64,000 nucleotides of DNA, from positions 186,001 through 250,000 of the forward strand of contig NZ_OBEB01000004.1 in assembly GCF_900215315.1 (NCBI RefSeq). The letters run 5' to 3'. Below, one piece after another: positions 6,618 to 16,217 of this stretch (position 1 is its first letter; the number at the start of each line of letters is the position of its first letter). The stretch comes from Arsukibacterium tuosuense (GTDB lineage Bacteria > Pseudomonadota > Gammaproteobacteria > Enterobacterales > Alteromonadaceae). Made by a program: the position numbers and the translations under genes. The notes below the pieces were generated by a model. It made no database searches. It worked only from the letters and a program-made list of their open reading frames with translations, and was not told the DNA's origin.

Positions 6618-7719
6618 TTCTGATCAAACGCTCGGTCGAACGGGGCAGTAAGTTAGCCGCCTGCCAGCTTTTACGTTTTTGTTGCGCCAGCGCCCAGTCG
6701 ATATGTTCCGCGACCAATACCGAACAATGCGCTTTCGCTTGCTGCAAAGCGTCGGTAATTTCGCTCTGATAGGGTGCATTACCCAGGGCCACGGCAATAT
6801 TACGTTGCCAGCGCTCAAAACCAATGCGCCGGATTGCGCTGCCTTCGGTTAAGCGTAAAAAAGTCTCCTCGTCCCAGGCAAACAGTTGCAGTAAATCCTG
6901 ATCCTGCCACTGGGTCCGGCGCTGAAAATCACTTTCAATACTCAGGGGCGCCTCACGGTTCTCCGGACAGACCAGCTGGCAATCGTCACAGCCATAAATC
7001 CGGTTGCCAATTAGTGGTCGTAATTCTTCCGGAATCGCCGTTTTCAGTTCGATGGTCAGATAGGAGATGCAGCGACGACCGTCAACCACATAGGGCGCGA
7101 CGATGGCACCGGTGGGGCAACTGGTGATACAGGCGACACAACTGCCGCAATCACCCTGATGCGGTTCGTCGACCGGCAGTGGAATATCGACCAGCAGTTC
7201 GCCCAGAAAAAACCAGGAGCCAACGCCCCGTTCCAACAACAAACTATGTTTACCGACCCAGCCTAAACCTGCGCGCTGGGCCAGGGGGCGTTCCAGGACT
7301 GGAGCTGAATCGACAAATGGCCGGAACCCCAGTTCTGGTATTTCGTTGCTTATTTTCTGAGCCAGTTTTTTCAGACGACTGCGAACTAATTTATGATAAT
7401 CCCGGCCCAGTGCATAGCGACTGATGTAAGCTTTAGTCGGATCAGCCAGGTTGGTGGCAAAGCCAGCTGCTGCTGGCAGGTAATCCATTCTGACACTGAG
7501 TACCCTTAGCGTGCCGGGCAGCAATTCAGCAGGACGAGCCCGCAGCATGCCATGCTCGGCCATAAACTGCATATCGCCATGATAGCCTTGCTCCAGCCAG
7601 GCCTTAAGTTTCGGCTCTTCCGTGCTTAAGTCTGTAGCGGTAATCCCCAGTTCCTGGAAACCCAACTGCCGCGCCCATTGTTTTATTTGCGCGGCCAGTT
7701 GCTGATAATCGATTGCCAT
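6586..7719 (-). CDS. queG: Epoxyqueuosine reductase QueG
   Basis: QueG reduces epoxyqueuosine to queuosine in tRNAs with GUN anticodons, using cobalamin and two [4Fe-4S] clusters. The two ferredoxin-like cysteine motifs are clear: CGSCVACITSCP (about residue 190) and CDDCQLVCP (about 247). The N-terminal cobalamin-binding region carries family segments such as HGDMQFMA and GRDYHKLVR. A C-terminal HEAT-like helical repeat region follows. The length of 377 is normal. In many relatives queG is divergent from nnrDE-tsaE; here nnr is absent and 213 bases separate it from tsaE. Confidence 0.96.
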   Translation of the reverse strand: MAIDYQQLAAQIKQWARQLGFQELGITATDLSTEEPKLKAWLEQGYHGDMQFMAEHGMLRARPAELLPGTLRVLSVRMDYLPAAAGFATNLADPTKAYISRYALGRDYHKLVRSRLKKLAQKISNEIPELGFRPFVDSAPVLERPLAQRAGLGWVGKHSLLLERGVGSWFFLGELLVDIPLPVDEPHQGDCGSCVACITSCPTGAIVAPYVVDGRRCISYLTIELKTAIPEELRPLIGNRIYGCDDCQLVCPENREAPLSIESDFQRRTQWQDQDLLQLFAWDEETFLRLTEGSAIRRIGFERWQRNIAVALGNAPYQSEITDALQQAKAHCSVLVAEHIDWALAQQKRKSWQAANLLPRSTERLIRIIQKGLPRDA

Positions 7720-7932
7720 TGCTATTGGTTCCAGACGAGGTATTTATCAAAAAAAACAGCGTTACTTTAACATAGCGGTTAAGTAACCGGGAACCGGATA
7801 TTCATTTCCGGGTCAGAGTATTCAAGTAATACTGCTAGTCAGGCAGCAGTTTTGCTGGCCGGCCTTTGCCATAGTTTGTTAACATGACAATAAAATTGCT
7901 GCAGTGCGCTAAATATAGTTATCAGAGGTTAC

Positions 7933-8442
7933 GTGGCTACAGAGCATTTAACAGAGCAACCCACCGGGTTGGAGCAAGATTTAACCGCAGTATTGGCAGA
8001 TGAAGCTGCCACCCTGAAATTGGCAGCCCGCCTGGCACGCCACTTACACGGCGGCTTGGTGCTGTTTTTACATGGTAGTCTGGGTGCGGGTAAAACCACA
8101 TTCAGCCGCGGTATTTTGCAGGCGCTGGGTCATCAGGGCAATGTTAAAAGCCCTACTTACACCCTGGTTGAACCTTATCAGCTGGCGATGATGACGGTGA
8201 ATCATTTTGATCTGTACCGGCTGGCCGACCCTGAAGAACTGGAGTTTATGGGGATCCGGGATTATTTTAATGCCCAGAGCTTGTGCTTACTGGAATGGCC
8301 TGAGCAGGGGCAAGGTTATTTACCTGAGCCCGATCTCGACATACACTTAAGTTATCTTGAGACTCAGCGACAGGTCGTTATTCGTGCTGGTACCGCTGCC
8401 GGCCGGGCCATAATAGATGCAATAAGAGATGATGAAGAATAA
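7933..8442 (+). CDS. tsaE: tRNA threonylcarbamoyladenosine biosynthesis ATPase TsaE
   Basis: TsaE is the P-loop ATPase that activates the TsaB-TsaD complex in making the t6A37 modification of ANN-decoding tRNAs. The Walker A motif GSLGAGKTT is followed by the typical [12 protein letters not shown] and NHFDLYRL segments. The start is GTG at 7933 behind AGAGG. The length of 169 aa is slightly above the usual 150-155 because of a longer N-terminus. Its last 14 bases overlap the amidase gene, so the two are translationally coupled and head the tsaE-amiC-mutL-miaA operon. Confidence 0.95.
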   Translation: MATEHLTEQPTGLEQDLTAVLADEAATLKLAARLARHLHGGLVLFLHGSLGAGKTTFSRGILQALGHQGNVKSPTYTLVEPYQLAMMTVNHFDLYRLADPEELEFMGIRDYFNAQSLCLLEWPEQGQGYLPEPDLDIHLSYLETQRQVVIRAGTAAGRAIIDAIRDDEE

Positions 8443-9736
8443 TAATAAATTTCTTTACTGCGCCGGCTTAACCATTTTATGGTTTTTTTCAGCGTTTAGT
8501 TATGCAAGTAATCAGGTACAAAGTATCCGGATCTGGCCATCGCCCGATAATACCCGGGTGGTACTTGATCTCTCAGCAGCGCCACAATACAAAAGTTTTA
8601 GTCTGGATAGCCCCGACCGCCTGGTAATTGACCTGAGTAATATTGCCGGTGGCGGCGCATTGCCTAAAATTGATGGTGAGTCACAGCTGATTAAAGCCAT
8701 TCGCAGCAGTGGTGACAACAACAGTATGCGCATCGTGCTGGACTTGACCAGTAAGGTAAAACCGACAGTGTTTTCTCTTACACCTACCGCCCCCTATGGC
8801 CACAGACTGGTGATAGATTTACCGGACAAACAGCGGACAGAGAGCCGCCCGCCACCGAGTATCCGTGCTGCGCGGGATATTATTATTGCTATCGATGCCG
8901 GTCATGGTGGCGAAGACCCGGGCTCGATTGGCCCCAGTGGTATTTTCGAAAAAAACCTGACCTTACCGATCGCCAATCGATTAGCTGAACTAATTAACAA
9001 AGAACCGGGCATGCGGGCGGTGATGGTGCGCACCGGCGATTATTTTATTCATGTTAACCGCCGCACTGAAGTAGCCCGCGGGCAACAGGCAGATTTGCTG
9101 GTATCGATTCACGCTGATGCCTTTACCTCACCGCAACCAAAAGGCGCTTCGGTATGGGTATTGTCATTGCGCCGGGCGACCACCGAAGTGGGCCGGATGC
9201 TGGAGCAAACTGAACGCCACTCAGAGTTGCTGGGTGGTGTGGCAGAAATAATACGCGACTCTGCTAATGAGCGTTATCTGGCGCAAACCGTGCTGGATTT
9301 ATCGATGAATCATTCTATGGTAACTGCTTATCAGGCTGCTAATCAGGTGCTTGCCGAGCTCGGTAAGATAACCTCACTGCATCAGGCAAAGCCACAGGCC
9401 GCCAGTTTGGGGGTGTTAAAATCGCCCGATATTCCGTCAATTCTGGTTGAGGTGGGTTTTATTTCAAACCCGAAAGAGGAAAAGCAGTTAAAGTCAGCCA
9501 GTCATCAGGCCCGTTTAGCCCAATCGTTGCATCGGGCATTGAAGCGGCATTTTGAGCTGGCACCTCCGGCAGATTCATTGTTTGCTCAGCAACGGGCCCG
9601 GGAGCACAAGGTGCAGGCGGGTGAATCCTTGTCATTGCTAGCTCAGCGCTATGATGTGTCAGTCGATGCGCTGCGCAGCCACAATCAGTTAGCCAATGAC
9701 AGTATCCGGATTGGTCAGGTGTTACGGATACCCTGA
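8429..9736 (+). CDS. Periplasmic N-acetylmuramoyl-L-alanine amidase, AmiB/AmiC type with LysM
   Basis: The enzyme cleaves the septal peptidoglycan amide bond between MurNAc and L-Ala during daughter-cell separation. The order is a signal peptide (about 1-27), an AMIN targeting domain ([18 protein letters not shown] onward), an Amidase_3 catalytic domain starting [16 protein letters not shown] with zinc-binding His and Glu residues, and a C-terminal LysM domain ([16 protein letters not shown]...). The catalytic [11 protein letters not shown] segment is present. This is the AmiB architecture, including the single LysM, found beside mutL in many gammaproteobacteria. EnvC or NlpD-type activators are not in the window. 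ATG at 8432 is an equally possible start. Confidence 0.95.
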   Translation: MMKNNNKFLYCAGLTILWFFSAFSYASNQVQSIRIWPSPDNTRVVLDLSAAPQYKSFSLDSPDRLVIDLSNIAGGGALPKIDGESQLIKAIRSSGDNNSMRIVLDLTSKVKPTVFSLTPTAPYGHRLVIDLPDKQRTESRPPPSIRAARDIIIAIDAGHGGEDPGSIGPSGIFEKNLTLPIANRLAELINKEPGMRAVMVRTGDYFIHVNRRTEVARGQQADLLVSIHADAFTSPQPKGASVWVLSLRRATTEVGRMLEQTERHSELLGGVAEIIRDSANERYLAQTVLDLSMNHSMVTAYQAANQVLAELGKITSLHQAKPQAASLGVLKSPDIPSILVEVGFISNPKEEKQLKSASHQARLAQSLHRALKRHFELAPPADSLFAQQRAREHKVQAGESLSLLAQRYDVSVDALRSHNQLANDSIRIGQVLRIP

Positions 9737-9738
9737 CC

Positions 9739-11472
9739 ATGACCATTAAAATCCTGCCGCCACAACTGGCGAATCAGATTGCCGCTGGTGAAGTGGTAGA
9801 AAGACCTGCCTCGGTGGTAAAAGAACTGGTAGAGAACAGCCTGGACGCGGGTGCCAGCCAGATTGATATCGATATTGAAAAGGGCGGCAGCAAGCTTATC
9901 CGGATCCGTGATAATGGCTCAGGCATCGCAGAACAGGAGCTGGTACTGGCGTTAAGCCGGCATGCCACCAGTAAAATCGGTAATCTGGATGACTTAGCGC
10001 AAATAACCAGCCTTGGCTTTCGTGGGGAAGCGTTAGCCAGTATCAGCTCTGTATCACGTCTGACCCTGACTTCAAAACCTGCCGGGCAAGCTGCGGCATG
10101 GCAAGCGCAGGCGGAAGGGCGCGATATGGCGGTAACGGTTAAACCCGCTGCGCACCCCGATGGCACCAGTATTGAGGTGGTCGACTTATTTTTTAACACC
10201 CCGGCCCGGCGTAAATTTCTGCGCACTGACAAAACTGAATTTAGTCATATCGATGAGTTAATAAAACGATTGGCGCTTAGCCGGTTCGATGTCAGCTGGC
10301 AGTTAAATCACAATGGCCAGAGTGTGCGTCGGTTGCCGTTGGCAAACTCGGACAATGCCCGCCAGAAAAGAGTGGCTTTGCTGTGTGGCAAAGCATTTGC
10401 TGAGCAGGCTGCCTATATTGAAAACAGTTATGGTGTAATGAAGCTAAGCGGCTGGATCCTGGCGCCGCAAGCTTGTCAGAGCCAGCCGGGTTGCCAGTAT
10501 TGCTACGTAAATGGCCGGATGATGCGTGATAAGTTGTTGAACCACGCTATTCGTCAGGCATATGGTGAACGGCTGACTGCTGAACAGCAACCCGGGTTTG
10601 TTTTGTATCTGCAGATAACCCCGGCAGAGGTTGACGTTAATGTTCATCCGGCGAAGCATGAAGTGCGTTTTCATCAGGCACGACTGGTGCATGATTTTGT
10701 GGTTAGTGCACTTTCAGATGCCCTGGCACAGTTAGCTAATGAACAGGCCAGGCCTCAGCAAAAGGTAGCAGACAATATGGCCGCGTATCAGGTAGAAGAT
10801 GGTGCCAATAATCCTGAAAGCCGGCATTGGGGAGTTCAGCGTACAGGTCGGCCAGCGTTTAACTCAGCTGCGAGACCAGAAAAAACTGCCCCTCGCCAGA
10901 CTGACCAACAGATGCAGTATTTGCAGGGCCAGTATGCTGCGGCCAATACAGAGGGTAAGGTCGCTACCGAATCAACCGCGGTTATATTGCCAGCGGGAAT
11001 GGGCTTCGCCATTACAGAGGGGCCTGATGGTCTGGTACTGTTGGACTTAGCCGCCAGTGTTGCGCCACTTTGGCTGGCAGATGGCAATAAAGTGCCGTTG
11101 CTACTGCCGTTACGGTTGCAGGTTACCAACACTGAAAAACAGCTGTTGCTGGCATCGGCCAGTTTGTTGCAGCAATTAGGCTTCGATATTTTACTGCAGG
11201 ACAATACCGCTATTGTCAGAGCGGTTGCACCCTGGCTGCGTTCAACCTCATTAAGCCAGTGGTTACTGCATTCATTACCTTTGTTGCAACCTGACAAAGC
11301 GGTTGCCAGCGGCCAGGCCATATTGTCTATGCTACTTTCATCGAATTGGCTCAGCAGTGCGGCACTGATAAACTATTTTGCGCCAATGTTAACTAACAGC
11401 AAAAATTGGCTGGCAGTGCCATTGGATCTAAGCACCAGTATTCAGGCGTTAAGCCAGCAAGGGCTGCCATGA
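9739..11472 (+). CDS. mutL: DNA mismatch repair protein MutL
   Basis: MutL links MutS mismatch recognition to strand cutting by MutH and to unwinding by UvrD. The N-terminal GHKL ATPase is complete: [18 protein letters not shown], the catalytic [11 protein letters not shown] segment, IRDNGSGI, and [11 protein letters not shown] Gln- and Ala-rich linker (about 340-410) is followed by the shorter C-terminal dimerisation domain. The C-terminal endonuclease motif DQHAxxE is not seen, as expected for a MutH-dependent system. The length of 577 aa is slightly short of the 615 of E. coli, mostly in the linker. It follows the amidase by two bases and overlaps miaA by ATGA. Confidence 0.97.
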   Translation: MTIKILPPQLANQIAAGEVVERPASVVKELVENSLDAGASQIDIDIEKGGSKLIRIRDNGSGIAEQELVLALSRHATSKIGNLDDLAQITSLGFRGEALASISSVSRLTLTSKPAGQAAAWQAQAEGRDMAVTVKPAAHPDGTSIEVVDLFFNTPARRKFLRTDKTEFSHIDELIKRLALSRFDVSWQLNHNGQSVRRLPLANSDNARQKRVALLCGKAFAEQAAYIENSYGVMKLSGWILAPQACQSQPGCQYCYVNGRMMRDKLLNHAIRQAYGERLTAEQQPGFVLYLQITPAEVDVNVHPAKHEVRFHQARLVHDFVVSALSDALAQLANEQARPQQKVADNMAAYQVEDGANNPESRHWGVQRTGRPAFNSAARPEKTAPRQTDQQMQYLQGQYAAANTEGKVATESTAVILPAGMGFAITEGPDGLVLLDLAASVAPLWLADGNKVPLLLPLRLQVTNTEKQLLLASASLLQQLGFDILLQDNTAIVRAVAPWLRSTSLSQWLLHSLPLLQPDKAVASGQAILSMLLSSNWLSSAALINYFAPMLTNSKNWLAVPLDLSTSIQALSQQGLP

Positions 11473-12395
11473 GTAGCGCTATGCCTGTTATTTTTATTAT
11501 GGGGCCTACGGCGTCAGGCAAAACTGCGCTGGCGATCGATCTGTTCAAGCGGTTGCCGGCAGAACTTATCAGTGTCGACAGCGCGTTAATTTACCGCGGA
11601 ATGGATATTGGCACTGCTAAACCAACCCGCGAAGAGTTATTGCAGGCGCCACATCACCTGCTGGATATTCTGGAACCTGAACAGTGTTATTCGGCCGCTG
11701 ATTTCCGGGATGATGCGCTGAGCTTAATAGCTGACATTCAGCAACGTGGTAAAATACCCATATTGGTTGGTGGCACTATGTTGTATTTTAAAGCGTTGCT
11801 GGAAGGTATATCGCCGTTACCGGCAGCGGATAGCGGTATCCGCGCTGAGTTGGAGGCTGAAGCAAACACGATTGGCTGGCCGGCCATGCACCAGCAATTG
11901 CAACACATTGACCCGGTTGCGGCTGAACGCATTCATCCAAATGACCCGCAGCGGATAAACCGCGCGCTGGAGGTTTACCGGCTTACCGGCAACACCATGA
12001 CAGAATTAACTGCACAAAAAGGGGAACCTTTTCCGTATAAAGTACACCAATTTGCGATTGCGCCAACTGATCGTGCATTACTGCATCAGCGTATAGCAGA
12101 CAGGTTTCAGCAGATGTTAGCGAACGGTTTTGAACAGGAAGTTATCCGCTTAAAAAGCCAGCCGCAGTTGCACGCAGATTTGCCGGCAATGCGTTGTGTT
12201 GGCTACCGTCAGGTCTGGCAATATCTGGATGGCGAGTTTAGTTACAACGAGATGATAGATAAAGGCATCGCAGCCACCCGGCAACTGGCGAAACGGCAGC
12301 TGACCTGGTTGAGAGGCTGGCAAGATGTTAAATGGTTAAAAAGTGAAGCAGAACCGGCAGAAAACTTGCAAGCGGTACTTTCTTCGCTAAGCTAA
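11469..12395 (+). CDS. miaA: tRNA dimethylallyltransferase MiaA
   Basis: MiaA prenylates adenosine 37 of tRNAs that read UNN codons. The P-loop GPTASGKT is followed by the family segments [16 protein letters not shown] and [13 protein letters not shown], plus the C-terminal [17 protein letters not shown] at 11469 is chosen because it overlaps the mutL stop as ATGA and gives 308 residues, the normal size. Upstream in-frame codons would only add sequence inside mutL. A second ATG at 11481 is possible. The hfq gene follows after 91 bases with its own promoter-like sequence. Confidence 0.96.
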   Translation: MSSAMPVIFIMGPTASGKTALAIDLFKRLPAELISVDSALIYRGMDIGTAKPTREELLQAPHHLLDILEPEQCYSAADFRDDALSLIADIQQRGKIPILVGGTMLYFKALLEGISPLPAADSGIRAELEAEANTIGWPAMHQQLQHIDPVAAERIHPNDPQRINRALEVYRLTGNTMTELTAQKGEPFPYKVHQFAIAPTDRALLHQRIADRFQQMLANGFEQEVIRLKSQPQLHADLPAMRCVGYRQVWQYLDGEFSYNEMIDKGIAATRQLAKRQLTWLRGWQDVKWLKSEAEPAENLQAVLSSLS

Positions 12396-12427
12396 GTAAG
12401 ACGGAAAAAAAAGTTAGCTTTAACAAC

Positions 12428-12457
12428 TTGAAATAAAAAAAATAATACCTATATACA
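12428..12457 (+). promoter_or_regulatory. Candidate promoter for hfq-hflXKC
   Basis: TTGAAA (12428-12433) is followed after 16-18 bases by TATATA or TATACA (12450-12457), in a strongly AT-rich gap between miaA and hfq. A good ribosome binding site (AAAGGAAAG) lies downstream. Readthrough from miaA is also likely. Confidence 0.5.
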
Positions 12458-12486
12458 GCTCACTAATAAAAAAAGGAAAGCGGCAC

Positions 12487-12750
12487 ATGGCAAAGGGCCA
12501 ATCTTTACAGGATCCATTTTTAAACACCTTAAGACGAGAGCGTATTCCGGTCTCTATTTATCTGGTGAATGGAATTAAACTTCAGGGGCAGATTGAGTCT
12601 TTTGATCAATTCGTCATCTTACTGAAAAATACGGTAAGCCAGATGGTTTACAAGCATGCGATTTCCACGGTTGTGCCAGCTCGCGCCGTCAATACTATGG
12701 TTAGCCATGGCGCTGGCCAAAGCGACAGCGAAGGTGAGGATGTGGAATAA
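12487..12750 (+). CDS. hfq: RNA chaperone Hfq
   Basis: Hfq is the hexameric Sm-like protein that pairs small RNAs with target mRNAs. The N-terminus [19 protein letters not shown] matches the canonical sequence. Sm1 ([19 protein letters not shown]) and Sm2 with the signature [11 protein letters not shown] are intact, including the residues of the proximal RNA pocket. The 87-residue length means a short acidic tail (SDSEGEDVE) follows the Sm core, shorter than the 102 aa of E. coli. It lies between miaA and hflX, the standard order. Confidence 0.98.
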   Translation: MAKGQSLQDPFLNTLRRERIPVSIYLVNGIKLQGQIESFDQFVILLKNTVSQMVYKHAISTVVPARAVNTMVSHGAGQSDSEGEDVE

Positions 12751-12768
12751 CGCCAGGAGCAATAGCGC

Positions 12769-14064
12769 TTGTTTGATTTAGCCGAGCTTGCAGAACAAGC
12801 CATTCTGGTTCATGTAAACTTTCCGCAAGAGCACAGCAATGAAGATTTGCAGGAGCTAACCATGCTGGTAGCTTCTGCAAACGTGACAGCAATGCATACT
12901 GTTACTGCTAATCGCCGCGCGCCGGATACCCGGCTGTTTGTCGGCTCTGGTAAAGTGCAGGAAATCAAAGATGTCGTAGAGCAGTTTACGGCAACAGTAG
13001 TTATTTTTAATCACATTTTAAGCCCCAGCCAGACCCGCAACCTTGAACACTTGCTGCAAGCGCGGGTTATTGACCGTACTACCCTTATTCTTGATATTTT
13101 TGCCCAGCGCGCCCGGACTTATGAAGGCAAGTTGCAGGTTGAGCTGGCTCAACTCCAGCATCTTGCCTCACGATTGGTTCGCGGCTGGGACAATGCGGAG
13201 CGGCAAAAAGGGGGGATTGGTTTAAGAGGACCGGGTGAAACCCGGCTTGAAACAGATCGGCGTTTATTGCGGGAACGGGTGAAAGCTCTATTGCAGCGTC
13301 TGGATAAAATTGGCCTGCAGCGGGAACAGGGCCGTAAGTCACGGCAACGAAGTGCGACTCCTGTTGTTTCAATTGTTGGTTATACTAACGCCGGTAAATC
13401 GACGCTATTTAATCGTTTAACCTCGGCCAGCGTATATGCGGCTGATCAGCTTTTTGCTACGCTTGACCCGACGTTACGCCAGGTAAAACTGGATAATTTC
13501 GGGCCGATTGTATTGGCAGATACCGTGGGCTTTATTCGTCATTTACCGCACAACCTGGTCGCGGCATTTAAATCGACGTTGCAGGAAACCCGTGATGCTG
13601 ATTTACAACTGCATGTTATTGATGGCGCCGACCCGCGTAAAGACGAAAACATGGCCTCGGTACAACAAGTGTTAAAAGATATTGACGCTGACGAGGTGCT
13701 GCAACTTCAGGTTTTTAATAAAGTAGATCAGATGGGGCAGTCAGCCCGTATAGAATATGGTGATGACGGTCTGCCCCGGGCAGTTTACTTGTCAGCACTG
13801 ACTGGCGAGGGTATGGCGTTACTGCAGCAAGCTATCGCTAACCTGTTATCAACTGAACATGTGCAGTTAAGATTGGCCCTGCCACCACATTGCGCAGCCC
13901 TTAGGGCAAAGTTTCATGAGTTACAGGTGATAAGCGCTGAAGATTTTGATGAGCAGGGCGTGTGTTTGCTGGATATCAGGCTTTCACTGGCACAATGGGC
14001 CCGGATGTTAAAGCAAAGCGATGGCGAGCTGGAAAACTATATCGTCATGGCGCCTGTTATTTGA
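12769..14064 (+). CDS. hflX: Ribosome-associated GTPase HflX
   Basis: HflX binds 50S and 70S ribosomes, splits stalled or heat-damaged ones, and acts as a GTPase. It has the N-terminal HflX domain with the conserved LILDIFAQRA and the glycine-rich GGIGLRGPGETRLETDRR segment. The GTPase motifs follow: GYTNAGKST (G1), DTVGFI (G3), NKVD (G4) and SAL (G5). The start is TTG at 12769, as no ATG fits; an AGGAG site lies about 10 bases upstream and the resulting MFDL beginning matches other HflX proteins. The length of 431 aa is normal. Confidence 0.96.
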   Translation: MFDLAELAEQAILVHVNFPQEHSNEDLQELTMLVASANVTAMHTVTANRRAPDTRLFVGSGKVQEIKDVVEQFTATVVIFNHILSPSQTRNLEHLLQARVIDRTTLILDIFAQRARTYEGKLQVELAQLQHLASRLVRGWDNAERQKGGIGLRGPGETRLETDRRLLRERVKALLQRLDKIGLQREQGRKSRQRSATPVVSIVGYTNAGKSTLFNRLTSASVYAADQLFATLDPTLRQVKLDNFGPIVLADTVGFIRHLPHNLVAAFKSTLQETRDADLQLHVIDGADPRKDENMASVQQVLKDIDADEVLQLQVFNKVDQMGQSARIEYGDDGLPRAVYLSALTGEGMALLQQAIANLLSTEHVQLRLALPPHCAALRAKFHELQVISAEDFDEQGVCLLDIRLSLAQWARMLKQSDGELENYIVMAPVI

Positions 14065-14104
14065 TACATTAACCGTTAATTTATAACTTGAGATGGAGTT
14101 AAAC

Positions 14105-15247
14105 ATGGCTTGGAATGAGCCGGGTAACAATGGTAAGAACAACGATCCCTGGAAACAGGGCGGTCGTGACCAGGGTCCACCCGATTTAGATGAAGTATTC
14201 CGCAATTTTGGTAAGAAATTTGGCGGTATTTTCGGTGGTGGCAATAAATCATCAGGTAATGGTGCTTCAGCTGCGTTTATCCTGATCCTGGTTATTGCTG
14301 CTGTCGTGTGGGGTATCAGTGGTTTCTACACCATTAAAGATGCCGAGCGCGGGGTAATACTGCGCTTTGGTCAGTATCACACCGAAGTCGGTGCCGGTAT
14401 TCACTGGAAGCCCACTTTTATTGACACGGTAACGCCGGTAAACGTACAGGAAGTTAAATCATTGCGATCAGACGGCTTTATGCTGACACAGGATCAAAAC
14501 CTGGTACGGGTCACTTTTGAAGTACAGTATCGTATTTACAATGCACGTGATTATCTGTTTTCCGTGGTGGATGCTGATCGCAGTTTAGGTGAGGCTACTG
14601 ATGCCGCACTGCGTTTTGTTATCGGACACTCAATTATGGATGACGTATTAACCCGCGGTCGGGAAGTGGTTCGACAGAACACCCGCCAGGAGCTGGAAAC
14701 TGTCATTGAACCTTACAATATGGGTCTTACTCTGGTTGATGTGAACTTCCGTGATGCGCGCCCGCCAGAAGAAGTGCGTGACGCTTTCGATGACGCCATT
14801 AAGGCGCAGGAAGATCAGGAACGTTTCGTGCAGGAAGCCCAGGCTTATGCCCGGGAAATTGAACCTCGGGCTCGTGGTCAGGTTAACCGGGTAATGCAGG
14901 AAGCCGAAGCATATAAACAACAAATTGTGTTAAAAGCCCAGGGTGAGGTTGCCCGCTTTGAACAGCTGTTACCCGAGTATCTGGCAGCACCAAAAGTGAC
15001 CCGTGACCGCCTGTATCTGGAAACGATGGAGTCGGTATATAGCAACACGTCGAAAGTGGTTGTTGATGTTAAGAATGGCAATAATATCATGTATTTACCG
15101 TTGGATAAGCTCATGAATCAATCGGGAAGCAACAGCGGTAGCAGTAGTGCAAATCCGATGCCACTGCCAGCTCGAAGCACTGACAATACTACGCCGCGGC
15201 AACAGGATACGTTGCGCAGCAGTACCACGCGTAGCGGGAGGGGCTAA
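14105..15247 (+). CDS. hflK: FtsH protease modulator HflK
   Basis: HflK, with HflC, forms a large periplasm-facing cage around the FtsH membrane protease. The N-terminus is Gly-, Asn- and Pro-rich (MAWNEPGNNGKNNDP) and cytoplasmic, followed by one transmembrane helix (about residues 58-78), a prohibitin/SPFH domain and a coiled-coil segment rich in Glu, Gln and Arg. ATG at 14105 is supported by GGAG six bases upstream and by the conserved MAWNEPG start; an earlier ATG at 14093 lacks support. It is followed by hflC after three bases. Confidence 0.96.
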   Translation: MAWNEPGNNGKNNDPWKQGGRDQGPPDLDEVFRNFGKKFGGIFGGGNKSSGNGASAAFILILVIAAVVWGISGFYTIKDAERGVILRFGQYHTEVGAGIHWKPTFIDTVTPVNVQEVKSLRSDGFMLTQDQNLVRVTFEVQYRIYNARDYLFSVVDADRSLGEATDAALRFVIGHSIMDDVLTRGREVVRQNTRQELETVIEPYNMGLTLVDVNFRDARPPEEVRDAFDDAIKAQEDQERFVQEAQAYAREIEPRARGQVNRVMQEAEAYKQQIVLKAQGEVARFEQLLPEYLAAPKVTRDRLYLETMESVYSNTSKVVVDVKNGNNIMYLPLDKLMNQSGSNSGSSSANPMPLPARSTDNTTPRQQDTLRSSTTRSGRG

Positions 15248-15250
15248 GTT

Positions 15251-16132
15251 ATGAAGAATTTTATTATCGCTATTGTTGTAGTGGTCGCTATTATCGTCGT
15301 CTCCGCATTATTTGTGGTGCCGGAAGGACAACGCGCTATCGTGACCCAGTTTGGTAAAATCCAGCGCGATGATGCTGGTCAGGTAGTCGTTTATGAGCCT
15401 GGCCTGCATATTAAACTCCCGATGATTGAAATGGTACGCAAAATGGACTCCAGAATTCAAACCCTGGATGACCAGCCCGATCGGTTTGTAACTGCCGAGA
15501 AAAAAGATTTATTGGTCGACAGTTATGTAAAATGGCGGATTAAAGATTTTGGCGCTTATTTTCTGTCAACCGGTGGTATTACTTCGCAAGCTGAAGTGCT
15601 GTTAAAACAGTATATCAATAATGGTCTGCGTACTGAGTTTGGTGCCCGTACCATTCAGGAAATTGTTTCTGGTGAACGTACTCAGTTAATGGAGAGCGCG
15701 CTGGCACAAGCTGGTGTGGCGGCCAATGAGCTGGGCATTGAAGTGATTGATGTGCGGGTTAAACAAATTAATCTGCCGACAGAAGTCAGTAGTTCTATCT
15801 TTGCCCGTATGAGAGCAGAACGTGATGCGGTAGCACGGGAGCATCGCTCAAAAGGTATGGAAGAGTCGGATATTATTCGGGCTGACGTCGATGCCCGCGT
15901 TACCGTTATGCTGGCCGATGCTGAACGGAACTCGCGGACTGTCCGTGGTCAGGGGGATGCCGAGGCAGCAAAAATTTATGCAGATGTGTATAACCGCAAT
16001 GCAGAATTTTACTCTTTCGTCCGCAGCCTGGAAGCCTATAAAAACAGCTTTAAAGACAAAGACGATATTATGGTGGTGCAGCCTGACAATGACTTCTTTA
16101 AATATATGAAGTCAGATAAAGTGCAGAACTAA
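15251..16132 (+). CDS. hflC: FtsH protease modulator HflC
   Basis: HflC is the partner of HflK in the FtsH-regulating complex. It has an N-terminal signal anchor (residues 4-24), an SPFH domain beginning VPEGQRAIVTQFGKI, and C-terminal helices containing RSKGMEESDIIRADVDA. The length of 293 is typical. The ATG lies three bases after the hflK stop, indicating translational coupling. A strong terminator ends the hfq-hflXKC operon. E. coli has a DUF2065 gene (yjeT) next; none is present here. Confidence 0.96.
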   Translation: MKNFIIAIVVVVAIIVVSALFVVPEGQRAIVTQFGKIQRDDAGQVVVYEPGLHIKLPMIEMVRKMDSRIQTLDDQPDRFVTAEKKDLLVDSYVKWRIKDFGAYFLSTGGITSQAEVLLKQYINNGLRTEFGARTIQEIVSGERTQLMESALAQAGVAANELGIEVIDVRVKQINLPTEVSSSIFARMRAERDAVAREHRSKGMEESDIIRADVDARVTVMLADAERNSRTVRGQGDAEAAKIYADVYNRNAEFYSFVRSLEAYKNSFKDKDDIMVVQPDNDFFKYMKSDKVQN

Positions 16133-16150
16133 CCAGATAATCTACACCAT

Positions 16151-16176
16151 AAAAAGGCCCGGAAGGGCCTTTTTTG
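16151..16176 (+). terminator. Terminator after hflC
   Basis: AAAAAGGCCC and GGGCCTTTTT pair across GGAA, with T residues following. It lies 18 bases after the hflC stop. Confidence 0.93.
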
Positions 16177-16217
16177 TCAGAGCGAATTTTGCAGAAGCAA
16201 ACTGTAGCGGAGACCCT

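Noticed and set aside
10836-11321. Minus-strand frame of 161 residues opposite the mutL linker
   Set aside because: The composition is that of antisense mutL, with no start signal or family match.
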